Shown here: positions 22,717 through 30,156 of the stretch, piece by piece | Layout of the letters: each line of letters opens with the position of its first letter | Position numbering within the stretch: the first letter of the stretch is position 1 | From: a virus | Virus record (IMG/VR): IMGVR_UViG_3300027833_000015 | Coordinates: 1 to 64,000 of that record | DNA: 64,000 bases | Strand: one strand, 5' to 3' | The notes under the pieces: generated by a model | Told to the model about the DNA's origin: nothing | Database searches by the model: none | What the model saw: only the letters and a program-made list of their open reading frames with translations | Program-made: the position numbers and the translations under genes

Positions 22717-23850
22717 TTATATCGAAGACTCTTCGTCGACAGTTACTGTTTCGTCCACCTTGGAGTACAAGTCCATGAACGCTGTCTTTGTTTCGTCATC
22801 GAAACGGTTGGTGCACATCTCGATCGCAGTCATACGCGAGTCGAAGATTTGGAACGCTTTGACAATATGTACAAGGCGACGAGTTGAGATGATCTCATCA
22901 ACACCACCATCGAAATAAGTCTTGCGGATAATATCTGCCCAGTTGACCAGTTTCTCGATAAACTCTTTGTCAGAGATATGCTTGGCAAGTATCTTGCGCT
23001 CGATTGCAGGAGTGGGATACTCTTGTTCGAGGGTAACAGGGAAACGCTCAAGGAATGCTTCGTTGAGGATGTTAGTCCCCATGAAGTTGCCATCGTCTGA
23101 ACCTTTACCCTTGGTATTAGCAGTCGCGATAACATTGAACCCAGCAGCAGGTTGGATGAAGTCACCAGTCTTCTTGATGAAGTATCCGTTGCCTTCCATG
23201 ATAGACTGGAGGCACATAACCTTCCCAGGACTTACCAGATCGATCTCGTCGAGCAGCAAAGTAGCACCCTGCTCCATTGCTTTGATCACTGGACCTTTGA
23301 AGAATTTGGTCTCACCATCGACCAGTCGGAAACCACCAATGAGGTCGTCTTCGTCAGTTTCTTCGGTGAGGTTGACACGGATAACAGGCAACTTGCTGGC
23401 AGCGTGCACCTGCTCAACCATGTAGGTCTTGCCATTGCCCGACAGACCACTGATGAACAGGGGATAGAACATGCCTGATTTGACAATAGTCTGTACTGTC
23501 TTGAAGTGTCCGAAGGGGACATACATATTGTCCTTGGTCGGTACAAGATTGTCGGTGAACCCAGTGGACTGGGCAGTCAGCGAGACTGCTGGACCAACGG
23601 GAGCAGCAACTGGTGCTACAACACGCGCAACGACTGGTGCGGTCACTCGGACAGCAGCAGGTTTGGACTTGCCCACAGGAGGGAAATGGTACATACCATC
23701 ACCAGCGGAGTTGTTCGCGTTCAGGACGCGATACAGGGAGTTGATGTCATTGTCTTTGGCGAATGACTTGATCTCAATACCTGATAGGAGACGAGGTTCA
23801 TCACCGTATTTGGTGGTTAACAACTCAACTAATAATTTTGCTTTGCTCAT
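22717..23850 (-). CDS. MoxR/CobS-type AAA+ ATPase
   Basis: 377 aa. After a helical N-terminus and an Ala/Pro/Val linker (about 66-95) comes an AAA+ core: Walker A SGLSGNGKTYM, Walker B LLLDEIDLV, sensor 1 NVIATANTKG, and FLERFPVTLEQEYP as the Arg-finger region. This is the MoxR group (also labelled CobS in phages), which act with VWA proteins as metal-insertion or assembly chaperones. Its partner is the next gene upstream. AGAGGAAG before ATG 23850; it has its own copy of the shared promoter cassette. Confidence 0.9.
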   Translation of the reverse strand: MSKAKLLVELLTTKYGDEPRLLSGIEIKSFAKDNDINSLYRVLNANNSAGDGMYHFPPVGKSKPAAVRVTAPVVARVVAPVAAPVGPAVSLTAQSTGFTDNLVPTKDNMYVPFGHFKTVQTIVKSGMFYPLFISGLSGNGKTYMVEQVHAASKLPVIRVNLTEETDEDDLIGGFRLVDGETKFFKGPVIKAMEQGATLLLDEIDLVSPGKVMCLQSIMEGNGYFIKKTGDFIQPAAGFNVIATANTKGKGSDDGNFMGTNILNEAFLERFPVTLEQEYPTPAIERKILAKHISDKEFIEKLVNWADIIRKTYFDGGVDEIISTRRLVHIVKAFQIFDSRMTAIEMCTNRFDDETKTAFMDLYSKVDETVTVDEESSI

Positions 23851-23890
23851 AATATACTTCCTCTTCAATTAAACTTCTAAATCACTCAAC

Positions 23891-23963
23891 TCAGACTATA
23901 TTATCGCTCAATCAGGGTCCAAGAACAAGTTCTAAAAAACCCTGTAGAATCAACAACTTACGC
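23891..23963 (-). repeat. Promoter cassette, copy 1 of 3
   Basis: About 73 bp starting at the stop codon of the VWA gene: AAGTTGTTGATTC, a T-run, GAACTTGTTC, and GATAATATAGTC. Closely similar to 26252-26323 and 26564-26638. Confidence 0.85.
23900..23928 (-). promoter_or_regulatory. Promoter of the MoxR gene
   Basis: TTGTTC (23928-23923), 17-bp spacer, GATAAT (23905-23900). The -35 box forms half of an AGAAC-TT-GTTCT inverted repeat that might be an operator. Confidence 0.7.
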
Positions 23964-26234
23964 TATCTGAGACACTATATCCTGCAGCAGTTTACGAGTC
24001 TGCTTGCTGCTCGTAGCAGCGGAGGCGAATGCACGGGATATAGTACCTTTCTTTGCACCAGCAGCGACCTCATCCATCTTGGACGTTTTCTCTTGGAGGT
24101 TCTTGCCCCACAATACATACATCTGGTCATAACCTGGAGTTGGCACGACTGCGTGAGCACCGCTCTTAATTTCTTTCCATACTGAATCACGGTCGATGTA
24201 TGTTCCTGCCAAGTAGCAGCATGAGTTCAGTACACTACTGCGACCACCATCAACTACAAAGTAACCGAGCATCACCGAACCAGTCACGTCCTTGAATATT
24301 TCGAGCAGACGAGCAGTAGCATTGTCGCCACCACGTTGAGTCCTCAAGACGCGATATACTTTCTGGTTGATGGGACTACGAATAGTCACTACAGATGAAT
24401 CATTGCGCATCAAGTAGTTCAGGCGAGTGTTGCCCTGAAGACCATTGTTTACATACGCTGGGTGCGATTGACCATCAGTCAACAGGATAGTGTTTAACTT
24501 GTCCAGTTTGTACTGCTTGCGGAAGGCAACAGCAACAGGCATCATAGCAATGATTGCGCTGTCAAGTGGAGTACCACCCAAAGAGAATATGCGCGCAGGG
24601 TTGTACCCAACACGATTATTCCGTTGCTGCGAGTATGCACCACCAATGAGGTATTTTGCCATTGTAGTCATCTCAGTCTTGGTCATTCTCTCATTGAAGA
24701 TCTCCAACATACGCAGACGTGGATCAGTGAGGATAGTATCCATTGGCATGTTATCCCAGTCACGTGATTGACCACCTGACAGGTTATCAGTGAAACCATA
24801 TACACGGAACGGAACACCGATAGCGCGACAGAAGTTTACCATCAACAGAGTCTGCTTCACTACTGGAAACATCTGCTCCCACATAGAAGAAGACAGATCA
24901 AGTATCATGAGGAAACCGTGGTTCTTGCCTTCAGGTACTGTAGTGACTTTCTTGAAGATGTCGTCTGTTGTTCGGTAGTGGTTCATCTTGAGTGTATCAA
25001 GAGTACCAGTCTTGGATATTTTAGCACGTGCATGCTGTGTAGCAGACTTCTTCATTTCGAATTCTTTGACCATCAGCGCGATAGACTTCTTGGCAGTGGC
25101 ATACCACTTGTTGTATTGCTCTGTACCTGCTTCGAATAATGCGTCACGGTTTGCTAATTGTTCTTTGCGTCTGTAAATTTCAAAATCATCGGGTTTGTCG
25201 CTGATCTTCGCAGCGTGTTCTTCAGGAGTCTCGTGTAGAAGAACACCAGTGGTCAATTCACGCAGGAGTGTCTTGTATCCGTAGAATTGGTTCTCAAAGA
25301 GACCGTGTGCTGGCAGGTTCAGGTTATAAACCTGACGATCAGCATTGGGTGCATGTTGCTGGTCAATAGCGTCACGCAGTGCTTCGTCTGTCTCAGACCG
25401 TGGTTCGTCAGCAGAAGATTTGCCGCCAGTTTCGCCACTTTCTTTGGCGTCATCTTCGCCTTCTTCGTCTGACTCTTCTTCTTCTTCACCACCAGCGTCA
25501 TCGGAAGTAGGATCGCCATCTTCACCCTCACCCTCACCATCTTCTGGAAGATCACTCAAGTCCCAGTCAGATGTTTCGCCATCTTCGTCTTCGCCACTCA
25601 GGTCATCTTCTGACTCATCGTCGCCATCTTCTTGTGCTTGCTGGTCGTCTTCTGCGTCTTGTTTCTGTTGTTCTTCTTTCTGCTTTTTGCAGAAGGCAAA
25701 CAACTCGTCAGTGACTTCAACAACTTCTTCCCAAGTCTCAGTGCCGCCAACCTTGGCGATCCACTGCTGCTCGTCACGGGCAAACTCGACACCGATAGAG
25801 GAACCACATTTGAAGTATGTATTGAGACGGTCAATCAGTCCCGTCTTGTTGATCTGTTCGATATTTTTGCCAAAGAAACCAGCAGCGAGCAGGTCACGGT
25901 ATGATCGAATAAATGATGTGCGAAGTCCAGGGAATTTGCGCTGGATTAGTTTCTCAATGCGTGCATCTTCTACAACATTGAGGAATGACTTGTAACCTGG
26001 ACCAGCATCACATACAGCGTCATGCCAACCTTCTTCTGGAGTAAACAGTGCGTGGCCAACTTCGTGGCCAGTCAGGTGGTCTTCGGTATCTTTGGACATA
26101 TCAGACCACATAGGCAGGGTCAGGATACGGTCACGGACGTTAAATGATGCAGTCTTACAGTTCTCCTGCACTACTGTTATGTTCTCAGCAGCGAGTAGTT
26201 TTGCTAGGACGTTATTTCCGTGTTCTGCTTTCAT
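23958..26234 (-). CDS. VWA-domain protein with N-terminal zincin-like HEVGH motif (CobT-like)
   Basis: 758 aa. LTGHEVGHALFTPEEGWHD (about 55-73) has HExxH as in zinc peptidases, with E92 in VVEDARIEKL a possible third ligand. A very acidic low-complexity stretch covers about 190-285. The C-terminal third is a von Willebrand A domain with MIDAS DLSSSM, a TPLDS threonine and LLTDGQS. This layout is known from phage CobT/peptidase-like proteins paired with MoxR ATPases. Probably a metal- and ATPase-dependent chaperone or protease; no substrate is known. ATG at 26234 chosen because GAGGAG is then at proper distance. Confidence 0.85.
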   Translation of the reverse strand: MKAEHGNNVLAKLLAAENITVVQENCKTASFNVRDRILTLPMWSDMSKDTEDHLTGHEVGHALFTPEEGWHDAVCDAGPGYKSFLNVVEDARIEKLIQRKFPGLRTSFIRSYRDLLAAGFFGKNIEQINKTGLIDRLNTYFKCGSSIGVEFARDEQQWIAKVGGTETWEEVVEVTDELFAFCKKQKEEQQKQDAEDDQQAQEDGDDESEDDLSGEDEDGETSDWDLSDLPEDGEGEGEDGDPTSDDAGGEEEEESDEEGEDDAKESGETGGKSSADEPRSETDEALRDAIDQQHAPNADRQVYNLNLPAHGLFENQFYGYKTLLRELTTGVLLHETPEEHAAKISDKPDDFEIYRRKEQLANRDALFEAGTEQYNKWYATAKKSIALMVKEFEMKKSATQHARAKISKTGTLDTLKMNHYRTTDDIFKKVTTVPEGKNHGFLMILDLSSSMWEQMFPVVKQTLLMVNFCRAIGVPFRVYGFTDNLSGGQSRDWDNMPMDTILTDPRLRMLEIFNERMTKTEMTTMAKYLIGGAYSQQRNNRVGYNPARIFSLGGTPLDSAIIAMMPVAVAFRKQYKLDKLNTILLTDGQSHPAYVNNGLQGNTRLNYLMRNDSSVVTIRSPINQKVYRVLRTQRGGDNATARLLEIFKDVTGSVMLGYFVVDGGRSSVLNSCCYLAGTYIDRDSVWKEIKSGAHAVVPTPGYDQMYVLWGKNLQEKTSKMDEVAAGAKKGTISRAFASAATSSKQTRKLLQDIVSQIA

Positions 26235-26251
26235 ATACATTTCTCCTCAAT

Positions 26252-26323
26252 TCAGACTATATTATCGCACAATTCATGTACAAGAACAAGTTCCAAAAAA
26301 CTGAATAGAATCAACAACTTACG
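26252..26323 (-). repeat. Promoter cassette, copy 2 of 3
   Basis: Begins at the stop codon of the 76-aa gene and shares nearly every feature of copy 1: AAGTTGTTGATTCTA, TTTTTT, GAACTTGTTCTTG and GATAATATAGTCTGA. Confidence 0.85.
26261..26289 (-). promoter_or_regulatory. Promoter of the VWA/zincin gene
   Basis: TTGTTC (26289-26284), 17-bp spacer, GATAAT (26266-26261). The -35 is within the GAAC-TT-GTTC inverted repeat. Confidence 0.7.
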
Positions 26324-26549
26324 CCATCTGCCTGTGGGAATATATGTCCCATTTCTCAACAATTGGTTGTCCGTATGCATCCTCGTCGACTGCGATATAT
26401 GCAACAGTCTTCAACACACGAGCATAGCGGAAACCATCGTTGGTCAGGAGTTTGTGGGGGAATTCCCAAGAGGCAGTGTTCTCGCCTTCATCATTGGGCA
26501 CATAGGTATGAGCACCCTTGACATCTTTCTCAATAAACGATCCAAACAT
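26319..26549 (-). CDS. Small partner gene of the MoxR/VWA module, 76 aa
   Basis: Starts MFGSFIEKDVKGAHTYVPN; a single beta-rich domain, ending KWDIYSHRQMA. GAGGAGAG lies before the ATG at 26549. Its promoter is the third copy of the cassette that also drives the MoxR and VWA genes, so the three are probably coordinately expressed. No family recognised; a cofactor or substrate of the complex is possible. Confidence 0.78.
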   Translation of the reverse strand: MFGSFIEKDVKGAHTYVPNDEGENTASWEFPHKLLTNDGFRYARVLKTVAYIAVDEDAYGQPIVEKWDIYSHRQMA

Positions 26550-26563
26550 AATCTCTCTCCTCA

Positions 26564-26638
26564 ATCAGAACACCTATTATCCCGCAAATAGGGTACAAGG
26601 ACAAGTTCGAGAAAACTGAATGAAATCAACAACTTACT
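26564..26638 (-). repeat. Promoter cassette, copy 3 of 3
   Basis: Most diverged copy; keeps AAGTTGTTGATTTC at the stop codon, ATTCAGTTTTC, GAACTTGTCC and GATAATAGG. Confidence 0.8.
26576..26604 (-). promoter_or_regulatory. Promoter of the 76-aa gene
   Basis: TTGTCC (26604-26599), 17-bp spacer, GATAAT (26581-26576). Confidence 0.65.
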
Positions 26639-26876
26639 CAATATCGGGAACCACACAGTGATATGTGTGGACTTTCCACGGGACGGTTCCGTATCTGACC
26701 CCGACTCGAACCACAGCGTGACCATCCTTCTCATAAGAACCTCCCGCATCTTCGCACTCAATCTGTGCTGACACACCGATATAGTACGGCACAGAGAGTA
26801 CTGCCACCGCCAAAGCAGGAACACCGAATACCATTGCACGCTCTACCCAGTCGCACTTCTTCCAGAAATTTAACAT
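26634..26876 (-). CDS. Small membrane protein, 80 aa
   Basis: Starts MLNFWKKCDWVERAMVFGV, one hydrophobic helix (about 14-36), then a short domain with Cys pair (C41, C74) that would lie outside the cytoplasm. It overlaps the end of the kinase gene by 7 bases and is the last gene of the modification operon. Function unknown. Confidence 0.75.
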   Translation of the reverse strand: MLNFWKKCDWVERAMVFGVPALAVAVLSVPYYIGVSAQIECEDAGGSYEKDGHAVVRVGVRYGTVPWKVHTYHCVVPDIE

Positions 26877-27421
26877 GTTAGCGAGGATACCAGATAATCG
26901 ACAACGATCTGTGTATCATTTGGTGATTCATGGGGGAACTCAACCACGCAACCGAGTTCAGTACCAAACAGCGTGTGCTGGTCGCCAAACTTCTCGAGGA
27001 TATTCTTGCATTTGGTGCGTGTAGTCTGGATGAATTTCTCAGACTGGTCGGAACCACGCTGCCTGTATCTGCGCTCACGTTCTGCGTCCGATACGGTCAG
27101 GTGGATAATGGTGAGGTCGTCACCTGCTGCTTCGAAGAAACCTGCATTGTTGAGTCGGTCACCCTCACCAATTATGAACTCATCTGGTTTGGTGGAGATC
27201 CACTCAACTGCTTTGGGTGCCACTGCCATACTCAATCGGTCAGTGCCACTGAATGTTTCCTCTTCGGAATATTTGCCAAGGACACGGACGTTCCCTGCCA
27301 CGTGTGTATCAAGCAGGTCAATTGGGCGGTCATGCGTCCACTCACCTTGAGTCTTCATAAACTCTTTCATGATGGTGGACTTGCCAGTTCCAGGAATGCC
27401 AATTAGGTAGATCAGTTTCAT
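26870..27421 (-). CDS. P-loop kinase, candidate 5-hydroxymethyluracil-DNA kinase
   Basis: 183 aa. LIGIPGTGKSTIMKEFM (about 6-22) is a Walker A loop; FIIGEGDRLNNAGFFE and the basic lid ERERRYRQRGSDQSEKF follow, as in small nucleotide/polynucleotide kinases. In hypermodified-DNA phages a P-loop kinase phosphorylates 5-hydroxymethyluracil in DNA to activate it for amine or amino-acid attack. The GTDRLSMAV segment recalls that group, from memory. The neighbour, an amino-acid:DNA-transferase-like gene, overlaps it by ATGA. No clamp-type tail (ends VSSLTC). A nucleotide kinase is the alternative. Confidence 0.68.
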   Translation of the reverse strand: MKLIYLIGIPGTGKSTIMKEFMKTQGEWTHDRPIDLLDTHVAGNVRVLGKYSEEETFSGTDRLSMAVAPKAVEWISTKPDEFIIGEGDRLNNAGFFEAAGDDLTIIHLTVSDAERERRYRQRGSDQSEKFIQTTRTKCKNILEKFGDQHTLFGTELGCVVEFPHESPNDTQIVVDYLVSSLTC

Positions 27422-28413
27422 ACAAAGAATGCCTCAAGACCGCCAACAGTGCGATCGTCTGGTTCAAAATTACCTGTGTCAAGAAACAGGTTGTACAGGT
27501 CAGGGTCGACTGTATCCAGCAACCACTTTGACTCCAGTGATTCCTTGCGGGCATCCCACAGTGGTGTCCAGTCGATGCCTTCCCAGTTATCTGCTTCTGC
27601 TTTCTTGATCTCTTCTGCCTGACGGTCAATGTAGAAACCAAGGTAGCGACCACGACTGCGTCGATATAATTTCTTGAAAGAACACAGACTGGTTTCCATA
27701 GCAAAGAAGTCTGCCTTGTCAGCAACGTGCGGATACCGCAACTTCACTTCTTGTAGTATCTCCCTGCCATTTGCTTCAAGGAAGTCAATCTGAGTGGCGT
27801 CGAGTTTCACATTGTTCTTCTTCGAGTCGACCCACTCAGGTTTGTCCATAGCGTAGCACATACCATTGCGATGCGACTTGGATCCACTACGGTCATGGAA
27901 CCACAGACTGTCAACGTCAACATCAATGCCGCACGTCTGCTTGAGTGTCTGTATGTAGAACCAAGTGGTGTAGCGACCAAACTTGTGCCATGAGTTGACC
28001 GTATCCCACAGAGTGTAGAAGTCCTTGACAGGGTCACCAACAAAGTTGGCAGTGATTGCTTCGTGCTGTGTACGGTCACCAACATAGTCCCTGTACGACT
28101 CAAACTGTGCAGGCAGGTGTCCTTTGTTCCACTTGGTGTCAGTCTGGTAACGCAACCGCTTGTAGTTGGTGTTGTTCCAATCGCGTAAACGCTCCAGACC
28201 TACCAACTCCATATCTGGAAATTCGTTCCAAACAACATATGAAGTTGGCCAAAAGTAGGTAGTGCCATATATCCAAGAGATCCACAGACGCTGCTCTGTG
28301 TTGTACTCGAAACGGTCAAAGAAATAATTCTGTAGATACAGTGATGGATCACAGTCTTCGATTTCAAGACCACGACCAAACCACTGAGTGAATATTTCCT
28401 TGCTGTCTGTCAT
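27418..28413 (-). CDS. Amino-acid:DNA transferase-like protein (aGPT-PPlase/AADT family) with clamp-type C-terminus
   Basis: 331 aa. The pattern EQRLWISWIYGTTYFWPTSY, NEFPDMELVGLERLRDWN, LRYQTDTKWNKGHLP, KFGRYTTWFYIQTLK and DRSGSKSHRNGMCYA matches my memory of the family predicted by Iyer and colleagues as alpha-glutamyl/putrescinyl-thymine pyrophosphorylases and later shown to act as amino-acid:DNA transferases, which couple an amino acid to activated thymine in DNA. The last residues VGGLEAFFV resemble the gp43 tail SLEDFFG. ATGA overlaps on both sides. Family call is from recalled motifs, so medium confidence. Confidence 0.65.
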   Translation of the reverse strand: MTDSKEIFTQWFGRGLEIEDCDPSLYLQNYFFDRFEYNTEQRLWISWIYGTTYFWPTSYVVWNEFPDMELVGLERLRDWNNTNYKRLRYQTDTKWNKGHLPAQFESYRDYVGDRTQHEAITANFVGDPVKDFYTLWDTVNSWHKFGRYTTWFYIQTLKQTCGIDVDVDSLWFHDRSGSKSHRNGMCYAMDKPEWVDSKKNNVKLDATQIDFLEANGREILQEVKLRYPHVADKADFFAMETSLCSFKKLYRRSRGRYLGFYIDRQAEEIKKAEADNWEGIDWTPLWDARKESLESKWLLDTVDPDLYNLFLDTGNFEPDDRTVGGLEAFFV

Positions 28414-29057
28414 AGAAATGCCTCAAGAGAGAAATGGGTTGGTTCAAATAATGCTTCACGGAACCAGTAGTCGCCCACTGCTTCAATGGCAGTCTCGACC
28501 TTCTCTGTTTTCTTAACACCAAACTTGTGCAGTTCAATGCATTCATCTCTGAGTTTATCAGCAACCTTTTGCGGAGGCAGGGCAACTTCATTGTCTTTGA
28601 TTGCCAACTCACGGAACGTCAACTGCTCGTGCTTGTTTGGAAATATTGGCACGTCACAGCGCAGGGAACCACTGGGGTCAACTGCCCAGAAGATGGTGCC
28701 GTTGCGTTTGTGCCATGTCACTGACGATGGAGTACATGACATCTTCAGTCGCTGCATACCCTGCGTGTGTGCTTCTGCCATCACGTCCCAGTATACAATG
28801 GAAGCGTATCCATTACCTTCTTTGCCTTCAAGCGTGACAATCTCATACAGGTTGGCATACTTTGATCGAGCACTGAATGTGATGAAGACCAGAGCAACTG
28901 GTTCTTCACCATCGAGCAACACAAACGGTGGGTTCTTTGTATAGTTCTTAAATCGAAACCACAGGTTGTGCGACGACTTGAGGAACTTGGTGTTAGTTCC
29001 TTCGGGTTGTTCCGCGATCAGTTTCTCAACTTGCTCTTGGTTGTACCGTGTGATCAT
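28410..29057 (-). CDS. GNAT-like acetyltransferase with clamp-type C-terminus
   Basis: 215 aa. PVALVFITFS and NLYEIVTLEGKEGNGYAS (about 53-86) resemble strands 2-4 and the acetyl-CoA loop of the GNAT fold, followed by helix IVYWDVMAEAHTQGM and strand RLKMSCTP. The C-terminal 60 residues are a helical extension that ends HFSLEAFL, again like the gp43 tail. In the modification operon it could acylate an amino group placed on a base. GNAT assignment is from pattern only; the enzyme and substrate are not proved. Confidence 0.58.
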   Translation of the reverse strand: MITRYNQEQVEKLIAEQPEGTNTKFLKSSHNLWFRFKNYTKNPPFVLLDGEEPVALVFITFSARSKYANLYEIVTLEGKEGNGYASIVYWDVMAEAHTQGMQRLKMSCTPSSVTWHKRNGTIFWAVDPSGSLRCDVPIFPNKHEQLTFRELAIKDNEVALPPQKVADKLRDECIELHKFGVKKTEKVETAIEAVGDYWFREALFEPTHFSLEAFL

Positions 29058-29728
29058 TGCAAATCTACCAACATGTCGTTTTCTGAAAAGTAAGTGCGGT
29101 CTTCGACCAGTCCACTGTAGTCATTATATATGTACCTGACCATTGGATCGCATTTCACTGCTTTCCCCATGCCAGATCTCTCTATTATATCCGAAGTAGA
29201 TGCAAAGATCAACCCACCAAGGTCAGACGCCATCCACAGTGGACGCTCATGGTTGCGCCATCCTGTCAGATTACCATCCACATCAATGGCGGTCACTGCC
29301 ATAGAACGTTCGCGATACGCCTCGAGGGGAGTGTCTCCTGCCTCGATGCATCGTAGTATCAACTCAGAGTCGTTTTTAGTTTCTGTTTCATATTCCCAAA
29401 CGTCTGGGTCTTGGGAGATAACACCGTTGTGGGCAATTGCCATCTCGCGACCTTGGAATGGTTGGTTGTGTCGCAGGTCAGAGGTAGAGTATCGAATGTG
29501 ACCAATCAGCGTGAGTGTGTCGCCATCAACCCAGTCAGCAACGTTGTACTTGTCCATGAACTTGTCGGCACTGATGCCTTCTTTGATTGTGGTGAGTTTG
29601 CCTTGTTTCAGAAAGGTAACACCCGTGGCATGCTTGCCGCGAATCATGCTCTGTAGAAATAGATTCTTGACCAGAGCGTGGTGTACAGGGCGAATTCTGG
29701 GTATATGTACACCAATTACTCCGCACAT
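29054..29728 (-). CDS. Class II glutamine amidotransferase (Ntn hydrolase)
   Basis: 224 aa. Starts MCGVIGVHIP; Cys2 becomes the N-terminal nucleophile after removal of Met. IRGKHATGV, GHIRYSTSDL and AIAHNGVIS with NDSELIL are the glutaminase motifs of the GATase_7/PurF-like group, which frees ammonia from glutamine. The synthase domain is missing, so ammonia must go to a separate partner. The ATG at 29728 places Cys at position 2, which fixes the start. Such amidotransferases occur in predicted base-modification operons. Confidence 0.85.
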   Translation of the reverse strand: MCGVIGVHIPRIRPVHHALVKNLFLQSMIRGKHATGVTFLKQGKLTTIKEGISADKFMDKYNVADWVDGDTLTLIGHIRYSTSDLRHNQPFQGREMAIAHNGVISQDPDVWEYETETKNDSELILRCIEAGDTPLEAYRERSMAVTAIDVDGNLTGWRNHERPLWMASDLGGLIFASTSDIIERSGMGKAVKCDPMVRYIYNDYSGLVEDRTYFSENDMLVDLQ

Positions 29729-29880
29729 GGTATTTCGATCCACTCATATATGAATTTGGGATATGCAAAGTTTGCTTTGCGGTTGGTGTATGTGGCCACG
29801 AGTGACAGTTGGAAACGCGAGTTGTGTTCAAAGAAAGTCACTGTACCGTTTCTATTCTGTTTGTACCAAATCTTCTTCAC
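29716..29880 (-). CDS. Small basic protein, 54 aa, GTG start
   Basis: Starts (GTG)KKIWYKQNRNGTVTFFEH and ends FIYEWIEIPCAE. GTG overlaps the stop of the DUF3310 gene (GTGA), with AAGG 5 nt before; the stop lies within the amidotransferase start. It keeps the operon fully coupled. Function unknown. Confidence 0.68.
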   Translation of the reverse strand: MKKIWYKQNRNGTVTFFEHNSRFQLSLVATYTNRKANFAYPKFIYEWIEIPCAE

Positions 29881-30149
29881 ACACCTTCTTCCAAATCATG
29901 TACGTGCAGGGCAATCAGACCATAGTGCAGAACCTTCAACAAGTCCTTCCTGTTCTTACCTTCCTTCTTGCCATATCGTTGGGTGTACTTGATGACGTTC
30001 CCGAGACAGAAACCTTCACCGTGTCCTGCGTCAATGACAAACTCAGTTGTCTGCACCTTGTCCTGCGAGTAGTGCTGACCATATGTGACATCCACATACT
30101 CTTGGAGTTCTTTGATCAGTGCGTCTTCGTCATACTTATAATCTATCAT
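29877..30149 (-). CDS. DUF3310 family protein
   Basis: 90 aa. Starts MIDYKYDEDALIKELQEYV. GFCLGNVIKYTQRYGKKEGKNRKDLLKVLHYGL fits the DUF3310 (SaV-like) pattern FCLGN.IKY..R...K...DL.KA..Y. Members are often annotated as nucleotide kinases, without a P-loop here. The ATG at 30149 follows 7 bases after the oxygenase stop; upstream in-frame starts are less likely. Confidence 0.8.
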   Translation of the reverse strand: MIDYKYDEDALIKELQEYVDVTYGQHYSQDKVQTTEFVIDAGHGEGFCLGNVIKYTQRYGKKEGKNRKDLLKVLHYGLIALHVHDLEEGV

Positions 30150-30156
30150 AATAATC

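Noticed and set aside
25345-25995. Plus-strand Ser-rich frame of 216 aa
   Set aside because: Antisense of the acidic linker of the VWA protein; Glu/Asp codons read as Ser in reverse.
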